Notes: generated by a model from the letters alone, not told the origin. A stretch of 64,000 nucleotides of DNA from an uncultured Prevotella sp. (GCA_944320355.1 CALUHC010000010.1:1-64000); one strand, 5' to 3'. Positions 9,739-19,125 are shown, numbered from the stretch's first letter. Program-made: numbers and translations.

Positions 9739-10299
9739 TCACTTCAGCCTCAGCCCGTCACGGAATGCGTTGCCCACTCTCTCGCCTATGGCAAGATAGG
9801 CATTGTGCACGGGGTCGAACGTTATCGGGCGGAGCTTGGCCGGGTCTATCTTGCCGTCGCCGTCGAGCACAGACTCGTCGGCCGACACATTGACAATGCG
9901 GCCCACCAGATGGCACGACTCCGGGTCATAGCTCACCAGCTCGCACTCCACGGCCATGGGCAGCTCTTCTATAACAGGCGCGTTGACAAATTCCGACCTG
10001 ACGGCATGGAATCCGGCCTTGGCCAGCTTGTCGGCCTCCTTGTTGCCCGACACCACACCCACATAGTCGCACGCCACAAGCCGGTCGGCCGTGGCCATGC
10101 TCACCGTAAACGCCCGCGAAGCCAGAATGTTTGCCGTGGTCTTATGCCCGGCCGAGAGGCACAGGTTCAGCCTGTCGTCATAATCAATTCCGCCCCACGC
10201 CGCGTTCATGGCGTTGGGCCTGCCGTCCTCGTCATACGCGGCCACAATGAACACCGGCTGCGGATACGTCCACGGCTTTGCGCCAAAGTTCTTCCTCAT
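9739..10299 (-). CDS. Flavin reductase-like (FMN-binding split-barrel) protein
   Basis: A soluble protein of 186 residues with the flavin reductase-like domain over most of its length. FGAKPWTYPQPVFIVAAYD, then NAMNAAWGG, and SAGHKTTANILASRAFTVS are the typical first strands and FMN-phosphate region. Members bind FMN and reduce free flavin or an unknown small substrate; the true electron acceptor is not evident. It has its own promoter and is followed by the BASS-type transporter gene. Confidence 0.82.
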   Translation of the reverse strand: MRKNFGAKPWTYPQPVFIVAAYDEDGRPNAMNAAWGGIDYDDRLNLCLSAGHKTTANILASRAFTVSMATADRLVACDYVGVVSGNKEADKLAKAGFHAVRSEFVNAPVIEELPMAVECELVSYDPESCHLVGRIVNVSADESVLDGDGKIDPAKLRPITFDPVHNAYLAIGERVGNAFRDGLRLK

Positions 10300-10373
10300 A
10301 CTATTTCCCTTATACCTTAATTATATTATATGCAACACTGCAGGCTCCGCCACAAGGCCCGGCCTGCGCAAAG

Positions 10374-10381
10374 CAAAGGTA
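10374..10381 (-). promoter_or_regulatory. -7 box for the flavin reductase/transporter pair
   Basis: Minus-strand TACCTTTG matches TAnnTTTG, about 75 bases before the start codon at 10299. No clear -33 box is seen. Confidence 0.45.
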
Positions 10382-10542
10382 CAAACTTTTCCTGACACAA
10401 CCGCAGATATGCACGGACAATATTCCGCCACAAAAGCTAAAATAAATCAACGACCTGCCCGCCAACGCCGTTCAGCACTGCCATAGAGAGCCTTCGAGCC
10501 CAAGGAAACGCACCGATGACAAGCAATCCGCTGCAATTTAGT

Positions 10543-10573
10543 TTTGCGCTTTCGCAAAATATCCCTATCTTTG
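10543..10573 (+). promoter_or_regulatory. Promoter upstream of the first Rpn-type gene
   Basis: TTTG (10543-10546), 19 bases, then TATCTTTG (10566-10573) is an exact Bacteroidetes-type promoter. The predicted leader is about 150 bases and contains a second TATCTTTG at 10632-10639. Confidence 0.65.
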
Positions 10574-10658
10574 CATAAGATAAGCTGCACTCGACAATAA
10601 GCGAGCAAGCTCGCATTGCGCTCGTTTGCGTTATCTTTGTGGCAGGTAAGCCGCGCTC
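10566..10658 (+). repeat. Imperfect direct repeat with internal palindrome in the leader
   Basis: TATCTTTG, seven bases, TAAGCTGCACTCG (10566-10593) recurs as TATCTTTG, seven bases, TAAGCCGCGCTCG (10632-10659 approximately). Between the two lies the palindrome GCGAGCAAGCTCGC (10601-10614). The second half might supply an alternative start site of transcription. Confidence 0.6.
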
Positions 10659-10728
10659 GGGAAGGCCGATGGCAACATTGGCCAAGCCGCCGGCGCACAG
10701 CATTTACGACAAAAACAAAGACACGGGC

Positions 10729-11661
10729 ATGGCAAAGTTCATCAATCCCTTCACCGACTGGGGCTTCAAGCACATCTTTGGCCGGGAGATAAGCAAGGGG
10801 CTTCTCATCAGCTTCCTCAACGACCTGTTCGCCGGTGAGTTCCGCATAGCCGACCTGAAGTTCAACAACAACGAGCGCCAGGGGCTGACCAAGGACGGCC
10901 GCGGCGTGGTGTTCGACATCTTCTGCACCACAGACGAGGGCAAGAACATCATCGTGGAGATGCAGAACAGGGCGCAGGAGCACTTCATAGACCGAGCCCT
11001 CTACTACACCTCGCGCGCCATCGTGGAGCAGGGAAAGAAGGGCGACTGGGACTATGCCCTTATGCCCGTTTACACGGTTTGCTTCATGAACTTCGTTGAC
11101 AGCAGCCTGCCCGCGGGGCGTTTCCGCACAGACATCGTGCTGGCCGACCGCGACACCGGCCGCGCCATGTCCGACAAGGTGCGCATGGTTTACCTCATGC
11201 TCCCTCTGTTCACCAAGGAGGAGGGCGACTGTGAGAATGATTTTGAACGTTGGATTTTTGTACTTAAGAACATGAGCACATTGGAGAGGATGCCGTTTCT
11301 GGCGCAAAACGCCGTATTCAAACGCCTTGCCGAGATATCAGACCTCACGGCATTGAGCAAGGAAGAGCAGGAGAAGTATGACGAGAGCATACGCATCATG
11401 CGCGACACTTACGCCACTATGTCATACGCACGCAAGGAAGGGCACGCCGAGGGGCTGGCCGAAGGCATGGAGAAAGGCATGGAGAAAGGCATTGCTGAAG
11501 GAAAGAAGCAAGGACTGGCGGAAGGCAGAAAACAAGGACTGGCTGAAGGCAGAAAACAGCTTATGTCGGTTGCGAGCAAGCTGTTGCGCAGCGGCATGAG
11601 CGTGGAGGAAGTGTGCCGGATGACCGGCCTGCCGCGCGAAGAGATTGAACGGGTGGAATGA
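10729..11661 (+). CDS. Rpn-family (PDDEXK_2) putative nuclease/transposase-like protein
   Basis: A 310-residue member of the Rpn/PD-(D/E)XK group, whose E. coli members are recombination-promoting nucleases. The N-terminus has the typical MAKFINPFTDWGFKHIFG. The catalytic-type core is VVFDIFCTTDEGKNIIVEMQ, with Asp, then E-x-Q on the next strand. The C-terminal third is charged and helical, with repeated EG-rich words (GLAEGMEKGM, GLAEGRKQ twice) and a final DNA-binding-like helix pair (SVEEVCRMTGLPREEIE). Met at 10729 is preferred over an in-frame Met at 10639, because the residues between are not family-like and overlap the leader repeat. A related gene lies at 61439. The activity is inferred. 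Confidence 0.8.
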   Translation: MAKFINPFTDWGFKHIFGREISKGLLISFLNDLFAGEFRIADLKFNNNERQGLTKDGRGVVFDIFCTTDEGKNIIVEMQNRAQEHFIDRALYYTSRAIVEQGKKGDWDYALMPVYTVCFMNFVDSSLPAGRFRTDIVLADRDTGRAMSDKVRMVYLMLPLFTKEEGDCENDFERWIFVLKNMSTLERMPFLAQNAVFKRLAEISDLTALSKEEQEKYDESIRIMRDTYATMSYARKEGHAEGLAEGMEKGMEKGIAEGKKQGLAEGRKQGLAEGRKQLMSVASKLLRSGMSVEEVCRMTGLPREEIERVE

Positions 11662-11860
11662 AAACGCCTCACAACAACGGCGCGTTGCTTTTCTTGGCAG
11701 GCCAAGAGAGGCAACGCGCCGATTCAATATTAATAGCTGTGCCACCCGGAAAGCCAGTTCTGCACAAAGCAATACCTACCCTATAAAATATTAACAAGTA
11801 TAAAAACTCAATGGCATTTATCGTCATTGAGCCACAACTCAACGCGCCCGTGGCTGCCGA

Positions 11861-12083
11861 ATTTGCGCAACAAACATCGTCTGCCCGCAAATACGGCGAA
11901 AATGGAAGTGCAACCATAGCAGTCTGCAAATCAGCGAATTGAATGGACTCAAACAATGGCTGTGCAATGAAAGCAACATTGTCACTGCGCAAAACGGGGC
12001 GTTCAGCAAGGTGAAACGGCCCGTTTTGCGCAGCAATACAGGCCGTTCCGCAAGGCCACACGGTGCGTTCCGGAAGCGAAAAA
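11861..12083 (-). repeat. 22-bp-unit repeat element, subfamily B-like, copy 1
   Basis: The core of five 22-bp units is at 11974-12083 (GGCCCGTTTTGCGCAGCAAT is part of one unit). On the minus strand it is followed by a tail resembling that of the copies near 59 and 63.5 kb (GGTTGCACTTCCATTTTCGC, TATTTGCGG). The spacer between core and tail is about 50 bases shorter than in those copies. It lies between convergent genes. Confidence 0.75.
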
Positions 12084-12335
12084 ACACACAAGACAGGGCT
12101 ACGGGAGCCAAAGTATAGCACAAAACGCAGGCCACGTGGCAACAATCACAGGCCAAGGGCAGTTGGAGATGGCTATCCCTACTCTGTTTCGCGATTTCCG
12201 TTTGTCAACAAAACGGAAAGTTTTTGTAATCATTAAAAGGCACTGCGTAAACAGTTATTAACTATTCATGGCAACATGAAGCACTTTGGAAAGTACAAAT
12301 TCCGGCTTCATCAGCCCGGCAAGAAATGGCAACCC

Positions 12336-12530
12336 CCAATCGGTCATCAGACCGTCAGGGATATGTTTTTTGCTCATTTTCAGGCTGTCCAAGTGCTTTC
12401 GTCCTGCCGGCGGCATCTTGTCTGCCGCGTCGTCTCGACGTAGCCCGCTACGACTTCGACAAAGGCGACAGCCAATCAGCACGCCGACAAAACAAAATCA
12501 CGTTGGACTCTAATGCCCGGTTCGGGGTAA
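12336..12530 (+). repeat. 195-bp stem-loop repeat, copy 2
   Basis: Full-length copy, same strand as copy 1. It starts CCAATCGGTCATCAGACCG; the arms lie at 12389-12402 and 12493-12506, 118 bases apart end to end. The right arm (AAAATCACGTTGG) has decayed and pairs poorly. The central hairpin CGTAGCCCGCTACG (12439-12452) and the tail TAATGCCCGGTTCGGGGTAA are kept. Confidence 0.8.
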
Positions 12531-12627
12531 AAGGACTTTATCGCAAGGCCACCAAGCCACAACCTTCCCCTCGTGGAAAGAGACATGAGCGCGCTTTAGG
12601 CCGACAAGATGCGGATGGCCGACAAAA

Positions 12628-12659
12628 AAGCCGCAACGCACGGTCGGCGTCGCGGCTTT
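12628..12659 (-). terminator. Terminator downstream of the GH2 gene
   Basis: The arms AAAGCCGCAACGC and GCGTCGCGGCTTT pair with one mismatch around a 6-7-base loop. On the minus strand T6 follows directly. The stem is about 230 bases past the GH2 stop; no other minus-strand gene that it could serve is seen. Confidence 0.65.
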
Positions 12660-12892
12660 CGGTTGATGATGGTTTATGTGGTTACAGGCCTGACCAAGAA
12701 GCTGTTTTGGTTTTATCAAAGTTGAATTCATTCCAGGCATCTTGAATGTCTTTCGGCCATATTCGCCCGTCTTGTTTCGTCACATAGCCCGCACGTGCCG
12801 CCAAGGCGAAGCGAAAAATGGCCCTCACCAAACGGGCAAATATGCCTCGAAAATCCAATTCAAACAGTCTGTTGATAAAATCGAAACAACTT

Positions 12893-15775
12893 CTAAAGGT
12901 TCTTCAAGAACTCTATCTCGATGATTTTCAACGAGTTTTTGCCCTTCACGGCCTTGTCGTTGTTGCGCGCGTCGAGTTCCTGCACGGCCCCGAAGGCATC
13001 CTTGGTGGTGCTCGCGCCAAGAGAACGGATGGTGAACTGACTGACCGCGGGGGCATTCTTCAGCGGTATGTGTATGTAGCTGAGAGCCTTGGGTGTCCAG
13101 CCCTGCCATACGAGCGAGTCGCCGGCATACACGGCTATGGGGTATGTGGTAGAGCGGAAGCCCTTCATCTTCACGCAGATGTCATCTATCCGAGTGTTCT
13201 CGGCCAGCGTATAGGTAATCCACGCAGAGTCGAGGCGGTTGCTGCTATCCCACGACGTGTTCTCGAATGTATCGAAGCTGAGCTGCGGGTCGTTGCCGCT
13301 GCCGGCCTGGGCCGACACAATCTGCACGCCGCGGCGCCACTGGCGGAACGAGGGCTCGGCAGGGGTCTCGCCACGGTCGAGCACGGGCTTCAGGCCGTCG
13401 GAGGGCAGCCATGTAGAGAGTCCGTCCTTGACATCAACAGGATTGGTGGTGAGGGTGATGGCAGCGTCGGCCATGCCCTCGGCGCTGGCGGTGAGCGTCA
13501 CGGTGCCGGCCTTGGCGAGCGAGCGCAGCATGACGCGGTTGACACCACACTCCACGGGCAACGTGTCGCAGAGCACGTGGTTGTCCTTGCCCTTGGCCAC
13601 GCCTCCGCGCCACTCGGCCGGGCCGCTGAGGCTGAACTTTATGAGGCTGTTGTCGAGCGGACAGCGGCGGCCCTGCTTGTCGACCACCTCCACTTGCACG
13701 AGGGCAACGTCGGCCCCGTCGGCCTTCCAGCCCGTGGGATTCTCGATGGCAGTCAGCTTCAGGTGGTCTGCCGGACCGGCGGTCTCAAGCGAGTGCGACG
13801 ACAGCTCGCGGCCCTGCAGGTCCATTCCGATGGCCGTCAGCTTGTCGGCCTCGTAGCGCAGGTCCTTGAACACGTAGAGGAAGCGGTACTTGTGCTCCGT
13901 GGGGGCTATCCTGCGGCCGCCCTGCACGAGCACCACGCTGTCGGCGTTGGACACGACATAGACCGTGGGTATGACCTCGCCCTGCTTGTAGTTCCAGTGG
14001 CCCACGATGTGCGTGCGCGGCTTGAGGTCGTCCACCCAGCCGTCCCACATCACCTGGTGGGCAAAGAAGGCATCCTTGGGCACGCGCATCGGGTCAACGA
14101 CTCCGCTCACGCGGTAGTTGTCGGCCGAGCGTCCGTGGGTCTGGGTGTCGCTGAATATTATCTTGGCTCCGCCCGAGTTGACCTTCGTTCCAGAGCCGGG
14201 ACGTTCGAGCCAGTACTCATACCAGCGGGCAACAAGCTCGCGGGCAAACTCATCGTTGTTGTGGTTGTAGGCATCGGCAGGCGCGTTGCGGTAGAGCGGG
14301 CCGTCGCCCTCCTTGTGGAACGGATACGACCACGAGTTCCAGTACCAGCGCAGGGCCTCGTCGCGGCAGTATTCCATCATCCACATCGGCTTGGTGTCGC
14401 TCTTGTTGACGTAGAGCATCTCGCCGCCATATTCGGCCTCTGGACGGTCCAACATCTCGCGGCTGCCTATGGCGCGGCCGCCGTGCGGGTCGTACTCGTC
14501 GCGGATGGCCTTCATCGAAATCATGTGGTCCTTGGATATGCGCTGGTTGCCACACTCGTAGAACAGTATGCTGGGGTTGTTGCGGTTGTATATTATGGCG
14601 TCGCGCATCAGCTCCTCGCGCTGCTCCCAGCGGCGGCCCTCGACATCACGCTCAGCATCGCCGGCAGGCATGGCCTGTATCAGTCCCACGCGGTCGCACG
14701 ACTCAACGTCCTGTTTCCACGGCGTGACGTGCATCCAGCGCACTATGCTTCCGCCGCTCTTCACCATCAGGTCGTTGGAATAGTCGCTCAGCCACGCCGG
14801 CACAGACATACCCACGCCTGGCCACTCGTTGCTCGTGCGCTGGGCATAGCCGTGGAGCATTATCACACGGTCGTTGAGATACACCATGCCGTTCTTGAAC
14901 TCGGCCTTGCGGAAGCCCGTGCGCGTGGTCACCTCGTCGTCGCCCACGGTGGTCTTCACGTCGTACAGGTAGCCGTAGCCCCAGCTCCAGAAGTGCAGGC
15001 CGTATGCACGGCCCTGCGCCTTGAGCACGGCGGTGCCATGGGCGGGGATGGTAACCTCCTCACTCGCAAAGCCACACACCTCGGCGCCGTCAAGCTCGTT
15101 TACGGCCACCTGCAGGCGGCGCTTCACAGGCTGGTCGGTCTCGTTCCTCACCTCGCTCTCCACACAGATGGTGGCCTGGCGGCCACGGATGTCGTAGTCC
15201 TTGGCGTAAACGTAGACGCCAGTGGTCTTCAGCGTGCTGTAAAGAGGCAAAGTCTGGTAAACGTCGCCCGTGATATGAAGGCGCACGTTCTTGACAAGTC
15301 CGCCGTAATTGGAGTTGAAATTGTTGTGGTTCCACTGGAATTGGGAGTTAGAAGACTGCTCGCGGTACTTCCAGTCGTTGTCCGTGCGCACCTCGATCTT
15401 GTTCTTGCCCTTCTTCACGTAGGGCGTGAGGTCGAAGCCGAAAGCCATCACACCATTCTCATGCAGGCCCACGCGCTCGCCGTTCACGAACACCTCGGCG
15501 GCCTGACGCGCGCCCTCGAACTCAATGAACACACGCTTGCCCTCGCTGCCATCGGGCAAACGGAACTCCTTGCGATACCATATCACGGAGTCGCTCATCT
15601 GGTTGATGTAGACTTTGAACGCCTCGTCCTCATTCCATGCATGAGGCAAGGTCACGGTGTTCTTGTGCTTGTCTATTCTCCAGTCGGAATTGAAGTTGTA
15701 CGTGTCGCGCGCCTCTGCGTTCATGGCAAGCGCAACCCCTCCGACAATCATCAGGTTTCTGAAAAACATTCTCAT
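12893..15775 (-). CDS. Secreted glycoside hydrolase family 2 protein with altered acid/base site
   Basis: A predicted periplasmic or outer-surface GH2 enzyme of 960 residues. A signal peptide (MRMFFRNLMIVGG...NAEA) is followed by the sugar-binding domain (LPHAWNEDEAF, GARQAAEVFVNGERVGLHENG), an Ig-like domain, the TIM barrel (~280-520) and a C-terminal discoidin-like module (~830-955). The expected nucleophile Glu is at about 468 (MMEYCRDEALR). The usual acid/base motif GNE reads GNQ (NPSILFYECGNQ, Gln411), with a Glu three residues earlier. The gene sits between two rhamnogalacturonan lyase genes, which suggests a galactoside or other RG-I side-chain substrate; that is inference. A longer frame opens at 15934, but it would overlap the promoter and spoil the signal peptide. 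Confidence 0.8.
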   Translation of the reverse strand: MRMFFRNLMIVGGVALAMNAEARDTYNFNSDWRIDKHKNTVTLPHAWNEDEAFKVYINQMSDSVIWYRKEFRLPDGSEGKRVFIEFEGARQAAEVFVNGERVGLHENGVMAFGFDLTPYVKKGKNKIEVRTDNDWKYREQSSNSQFQWNHNNFNSNYGGLVKNVRLHITGDVYQTLPLYSTLKTTGVYVYAKDYDIRGRQATICVESEVRNETDQPVKRRLQVAVNELDGAEVCGFASEEVTIPAHGTAVLKAQGRAYGLHFWSWGYGYLYDVKTTVGDDEVTTRTGFRKAEFKNGMVYLNDRVIMLHGYAQRTSNEWPGVGMSVPAWLSDYSNDLMVKSGGSIVRWMHVTPWKQDVESCDRVGLIQAMPAGDAERDVEGRRWEQREELMRDAIIYNRNNPSILFYECGNQRISKDHMISMKAIRDEYDPHGGRAIGSREMLDRPEAEYGGEMLYVNKSDTKPMWMMEYCRDEALRWYWNSWSYPFHKEGDGPLYRNAPADAYNHNNDEFARELVARWYEYWLERPGSGTKVNSGGAKIIFSDTQTHGRSADNYRVSGVVDPMRVPKDAFFAHQVMWDGWVDDLKPRTHIVGHWNYKQGEVIPTVYVVSNADSVVLVQGGRRIAPTEHKYRFLYVFKDLRYEADKLTAIGMDLQGRELSSHSLETAGPADHLKLTAIENPTGWKADGADVALVQVEVVDKQGRRCPLDNSLIKFSLSGPAEWRGGVAKGKDNHVLCDTLPVECGVNRVMLRSLAKAGTVTLTASAEGMADAAITLTTNPVDVKDGLSTWLPSDGLKPVLDRGETPAEPSFRQWRRGVQIVSAQAGSGNDPQLSFDTFENTSWDSSNRLDSAWITYTLAENTRIDDICVKMKGFRSTTYPIAVYAGDSLVWQGWTPKALSYIHIPLKNAPAVSQFTIRSLGASTTKDAFGAVQELDARNNDKAVKGKNSLKIIEIEFLKNL

Positions 15776-15932
15776 AAATATAGTTGACAAATGATTTGCT
15801 TTATTATTTGACCTGCGTTCGACCGCCCTCTCCCTCGCCGCCCACACAGCAGCACACCGGCAAGATGTTGGCATGACAGCAAACCGCGCTACCACCAGCA
15901 TTCCTTTGTCACAGGCAGCCTTAACCGCATAC

Positions 15933-15940
15933 AAAGATAC
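15933..15940 (-). promoter_or_regulatory. -7 box of the GH2 gene
   Basis: Minus-strand TATCTTTG, exact consensus, about 157 bases before the start at 15775. No well-spaced -33 box is obvious. Confidence 0.5.
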
Positions 15941-16106
15941 GGCAAAACCCGCTTTGCGCCTACCAAAGTGCAGACAAATTCAATGCAAACGTTTGCAATA
16001 CAGCGAATGCTAACCATCGGCTCCACCTTTATGCAGGCACAATGAACACACCTTACTGTTCAATCATGGCAACAACATAGAAAAAAGAATATGAATATCC
16101 GCGATC

Positions 16107-16371
16107 TGCCCATACTTGCAGATATGCAACTAAAAAACAGCTTCTGCCGCCTTGAGTTTCCGTATGTGCCGCTTCGCATCATGAAACAACCCGTCTCGCA
16201 CTGCAATACGACCAGTTTTGACCTGCAAAACGGCACATTCCGCAAAGTGAAACGACCCGTATCGCAACTCATTGGATATCAAGTATTTGGTCAACACAAC
16301 TCTTGCTGTTGCCATTAACATAATAATGTTAATGGCGGCGCGTGTCTGTTGGCAGGCGCAGAGCGTTTGGG
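16107..16371 (-). repeat. 22-bp-unit repeat element, subfamily A, copy 2
   Basis: A 265-bp element homologous to 5181-5444 but inverted. It has the palindrome at 16312-16335, the five-unit 110-bp core at 16166-16275 and the terminal GCATATCTGCAAGTATGGGC. It lies between the GH2 and PL11 genes, upstream of the GH2 promoter. Confidence 0.85.
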
Positions 16372-16406
16372 CTGTTTGCGGATATCAATAAAAAAGAAAA
16401 ATAAAA

Positions 16407-16444
16407 AGAGGGGCGCGAAAACTGTTTGTTTATCACGCCCCTCT
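16407..16444 (-). terminator. Terminator of the second PL11 gene
   Basis: The arms AGAGGGGCG and CGCCCCTCT form a perfect stem followed on the minus strand by TTTTTATTTTTC. It lies about 80 bases past the stop. Confidence 0.8.
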
Positions 16445-16524
16445 GCCTTTCAATATATCTTGGAAAGTTATCGCCGGACAGCTCTACGCACAAATAACGC
16501 AACCACTGTCATGGTATAATCCCG

Positions 16525-19077
16525 TTAACGCTTTATCAGTTTCTGAACAAAACGTCCATCAGCTGCCTCAACGCGCAAAATATACATTCCCCTACTAAGA
16601 CGACCAAGACCAGAAACTGTTATGGACTCGTTGCCGGAAACATCATATCTGCCAGAATAAACCAATGCACCAGCATTATTGTATATGCCGACATTTACAG
16701 TCTGAGGACTGGAAACATTGACACCAATATCCATACGATCTCCAAATACGGTATTATAAACACTTGCCCATTTATTATTCTCATTGCCATTGACGTTTAT
16801 TATACCCTGCGCAGATACGCAATGTATTATAATAGTATCGTTACGAACAGAATTATCAATAACATTCTTTCCACTTGTTATTATAAATTTATAATCACCA
16901 ACCATCGAAGGTTTACCTGAAAGAGTGAATGTCTTTGTCAAATAGGCATTACGCTTGAACGTAAATCCTTCAGGTGTGCCTTTTTCCTTAATCTCACCGT
17001 CTGGCGCAATGGACATAGCAAGTGACGGAGCAGAAGAATTCAACCAATGGCGCTCTATGTCTACAATAGAATCACCTAACTCCACAGTCTGCTCGAACTC
17101 TCCGTCTGAAAGTTTTGCATAACGCGTAGTAAATATACTTGGCAAATAATAGCCAAGATGCGGCGGCTGGTTATACGCAACATTCTGCCATGCCACAGCC
17201 AAACGATAGACATGATCATGCATCAGAGTTGGCGCGCGGAAATCGGTTTCCTTGTTTGTAGTAAATATCACTAGATTATCATCATTGTGCAATATGACTT
17301 CTTCACGCCAATCGCCAAGGATGTCAGCAAGAAGGTTTGGAGTGGCTTTTGTACTGTTACAAGAAGAACCAAAATCGGAGAAGTTTTTGCCACTAACAGG
17401 ATAAATGCGCCCGCTGCCATACTTGTCCATCTTGCCGCCATCCAAGAGTTCATCCTGAAGATCGCCATCCCAATAAGCGCGGAAATTGACAGACAGGCCA
17501 TCGCTGCTAACAATGCTGCCGGTTGTAGCACTCCTCACATTTCCGTCATTAGATGACCAAAACTCAAAACCTTCGTTTTCGGCATCCACATCAGCGGCAA
17601 GTCCACGGCCGTTATCGCCTTTTCCTGCTGAATATCGCAGTATTTCGCCCGTTGCTGCATCATGAATATTCCATCCATAGGGAGAACCTTCATGCACAGT
17701 AAACACCTCAAGACCTGGATGGCTGGGGATAAGATCGCTCAAGTGCATCGCGTCACCATGGCCATAGCCTGTGGCATACAGCAGTTTGCCGTCTTGATCA
17801 ATGGCGCATCCTCCCCAGATAATCTCATCGCATCCGTCACCATCAACATCGCCACACGACAGATTGTGATTGCCATTGCCATAGGCTGTGCGACTTCCAC
17901 TGCCACCTGTTGCCTCTCCAGGAGTGAATGTCTCTGTCTCACCGGCCGCATTTGTCACAGAGTATTGCGTTGTAGACTTTGATGAATGCAACCATTTTGT
18001 TGTTATCTCCTTGCCATCGAAGCTTACTGCCCACAAAAAAGCAAAGGTATAATAACCACGAGTAAACACTGCACTCGGATTGCTATCCGGCCCATCAAGA
18101 TATGCAACTGTGGCAAGATAACGCTCCCCCCTGTTACCGTATTCGGTGTCGGTCTTGCCAGGACGGTCATCCCAATTCACCGACCAACCCGGCTCTCCGC
18201 CATAGCCCATGGCACGGTTGGGGTTATAGAACACCGTGTGCAAGGCTTTGCCTGTCTCGCCACTGAACACAGTGAGATATTCCTGTCCACCTTTCACCTT
18301 GCCGCTACTGTTACGCCAGTCCTTCTCGTTATCCGCTGCTTTTATCTCATCGTCTGTTGCAGCTTGGTTCACATAGTTTCCCTCGCCATCCTTGCTGCCA
18401 GTGGCCGTTTTGCACATCATCTCTGCCTTGCCATCGCCATCAAAGTCATAGACAAGAAATTGAGTGTAATGGGCACCGGCACGTATGTTTGGTCCGAGGT
18501 CAATGCGCCACAACTTGGTTCCGTCAAGTTTATAACAGTCTATAAACACATTTCCCGTATAGCCGCTCTTGCTATTGTCTTGGGAATTTGAGGGATCCCA
18601 TTTCACAATTATTTCATAGTCGCCGTCACCATCAACATCTCCGACACTACAGTCATTTGGCGTGTAAGTGTATGAACTGCCATGCACGTTTCCAGCTTCG
18701 GGGCGATCGAGTTGCAGTGTCAAATATATGTTGCTCCACCCTGTAACTGGCTCGGAGCGTTCCACTTCTACACCACGCCGCTTGACAACTACCTGATATT
18801 CGCTGTTTGAAAATCCGTTAGCATCAACATAGTTGGTTTTGTCAGCTATATCCTTTTTCACCACTGTGCCATTACGCAACAAGTCGAAAGTTGTTTCGTC
18901 ATCATCCGTTCCGAGCAGCCGCCAACTGACGAACATCCCGTTTCCGCTGGCTGACGGAACAGCCACGACCCCGCGGCTAAGATTTTCCATCTGCGAGACG
19001 GGAGTGACTTGAGCATTTGCGCCCACCATTGGTACGGACAACATGGCCGCAAACAAGTAACAAGTAAATTTATTCAT
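16525..19077 (-). CDS. Secreted PL11 rhamnogalacturonan lyase
   Basis: Second family 11 lyase of the window, 850 residues and probably secreted. A signal peptide is followed by ENLSRGVVAV and SWRLLGTDDDE (Ig-like start), then propeller repeats with calcium-type loops (GDVDGDGDYEIIVKWD, YDFDGDGKAE, GDVDGDGCDEIIWGG, ADILGDWREEVILH). A beta domain covers ~660-780. The C-terminus is a T9SS sorting-like domain (SGLGRLSRGMYILRVE, FVQKLIKR). It lacks the long autotransporter-type extension of the first PL11. The gene is visibly AT-richer than its neighbours, so it may have been acquired separately. The start at 19077 is chosen because it opens the signal peptide; a frame opening at 19116 overlaps the -7 box. 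Confidence 0.88.
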   Translation of the reverse strand: MNKFTCYLFAAMLSVPMVGANAQVTPVSQMENLSRGVVAVPSASGNGMFVSWRLLGTDDDETTFDLLRNGTVVKKDIADKTNYVDANGFSNSEYQVVVKRRGVEVERSEPVTGWSNIYLTLQLDRPEAGNVHGSSYTYTPNDCSVGDVDGDGDYEIIVKWDPSNSQDNSKSGYTGNVFIDCYKLDGTKLWRIDLGPNIRAGAHYTQFLVYDFDGDGKAEMMCKTATGSKDGEGNYVNQAATDDEIKAADNEKDWRNSSGKVKGGQEYLTVFSGETGKALHTVFYNPNRAMGYGGEPGWSVNWDDRPGKTDTEYGNRGERYLATVAYLDGPDSNPSAVFTRGYYTFAFLWAVSFDGKEITTKWLHSSKSTTQYSVTNAAGETETFTPGEATGGSGSRTAYGNGNHNLSCGDVDGDGCDEIIWGGCAIDQDGKLLYATGYGHGDAMHLSDLIPSHPGLEVFTVHEGSPYGWNIHDAATGEILRYSAGKGDNGRGLAADVDAENEGFEFWSSNDGNVRSATTGSIVSSDGLSVNFRAYWDGDLQDELLDGGKMDKYGSGRIYPVSGKNFSDFGSSCNSTKATPNLLADILGDWREEVILHNDDNLVIFTTNKETDFRAPTLMHDHVYRLAVAWQNVAYNQPPHLGYYLPSIFTTRYAKLSDGEFEQTVELGDSIVDIERHWLNSSAPSLAMSIAPDGEIKEKGTPEGFTFKRNAYLTKTFTLSGKPSMVGDYKFIITSGKNVIDNSVRNDTIIIHCVSAQGIINVNGNENNKWASVYNTVFGDRMDIGVNVSSPQTVNVGIYNNAGALVYSGRYDVSGNESITVSGLGRLSRGMYILRVEAADGRFVQKLIKR

Positions 19078-19117
19078 AAACAATCCTTTTAGGAATTCAG
19101 TTATATAGTTTATCATG

Positions 19118-19125
19118 CAAATTTA
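19118..19125 (-). promoter_or_regulatory. -7 box of the second PL11 gene
   Basis: Minus-strand TAAATTTG matches TAnnTTTG, 40 bases before the start at 19077. A TTTG is found only at wider spacing (25 bases). Confidence 0.45.

Noticed and set aside
10729-11661. Rpn-type gene as part of an insertion sequence
   Set aside because: No terminal inverted repeats or target-site duplication are seen around it; the nearby inverted structures belong to other repeat families.
12510-12740. Minus-strand 76-codon frame between the GH2 gene and the 195-bp repeat
   Set aside because: It spans a good terminator stem and part of the repeat tail, and has no recognisable protein feature.
12818-15787. A 989-codon open frame on the plus strand opposite the GH2 gene
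   Set aside because: It is antisense to a protein with clear family motifs, has no recognisable domain or signal, and is explained by GC-rich codon use leaving few stops.
15776-15934. Upstream start for the GH2 gene at 15934
   Set aside because: It would place coding sequence over the -7 box at 15933-15940 and bury the signal peptide 53 residues in.
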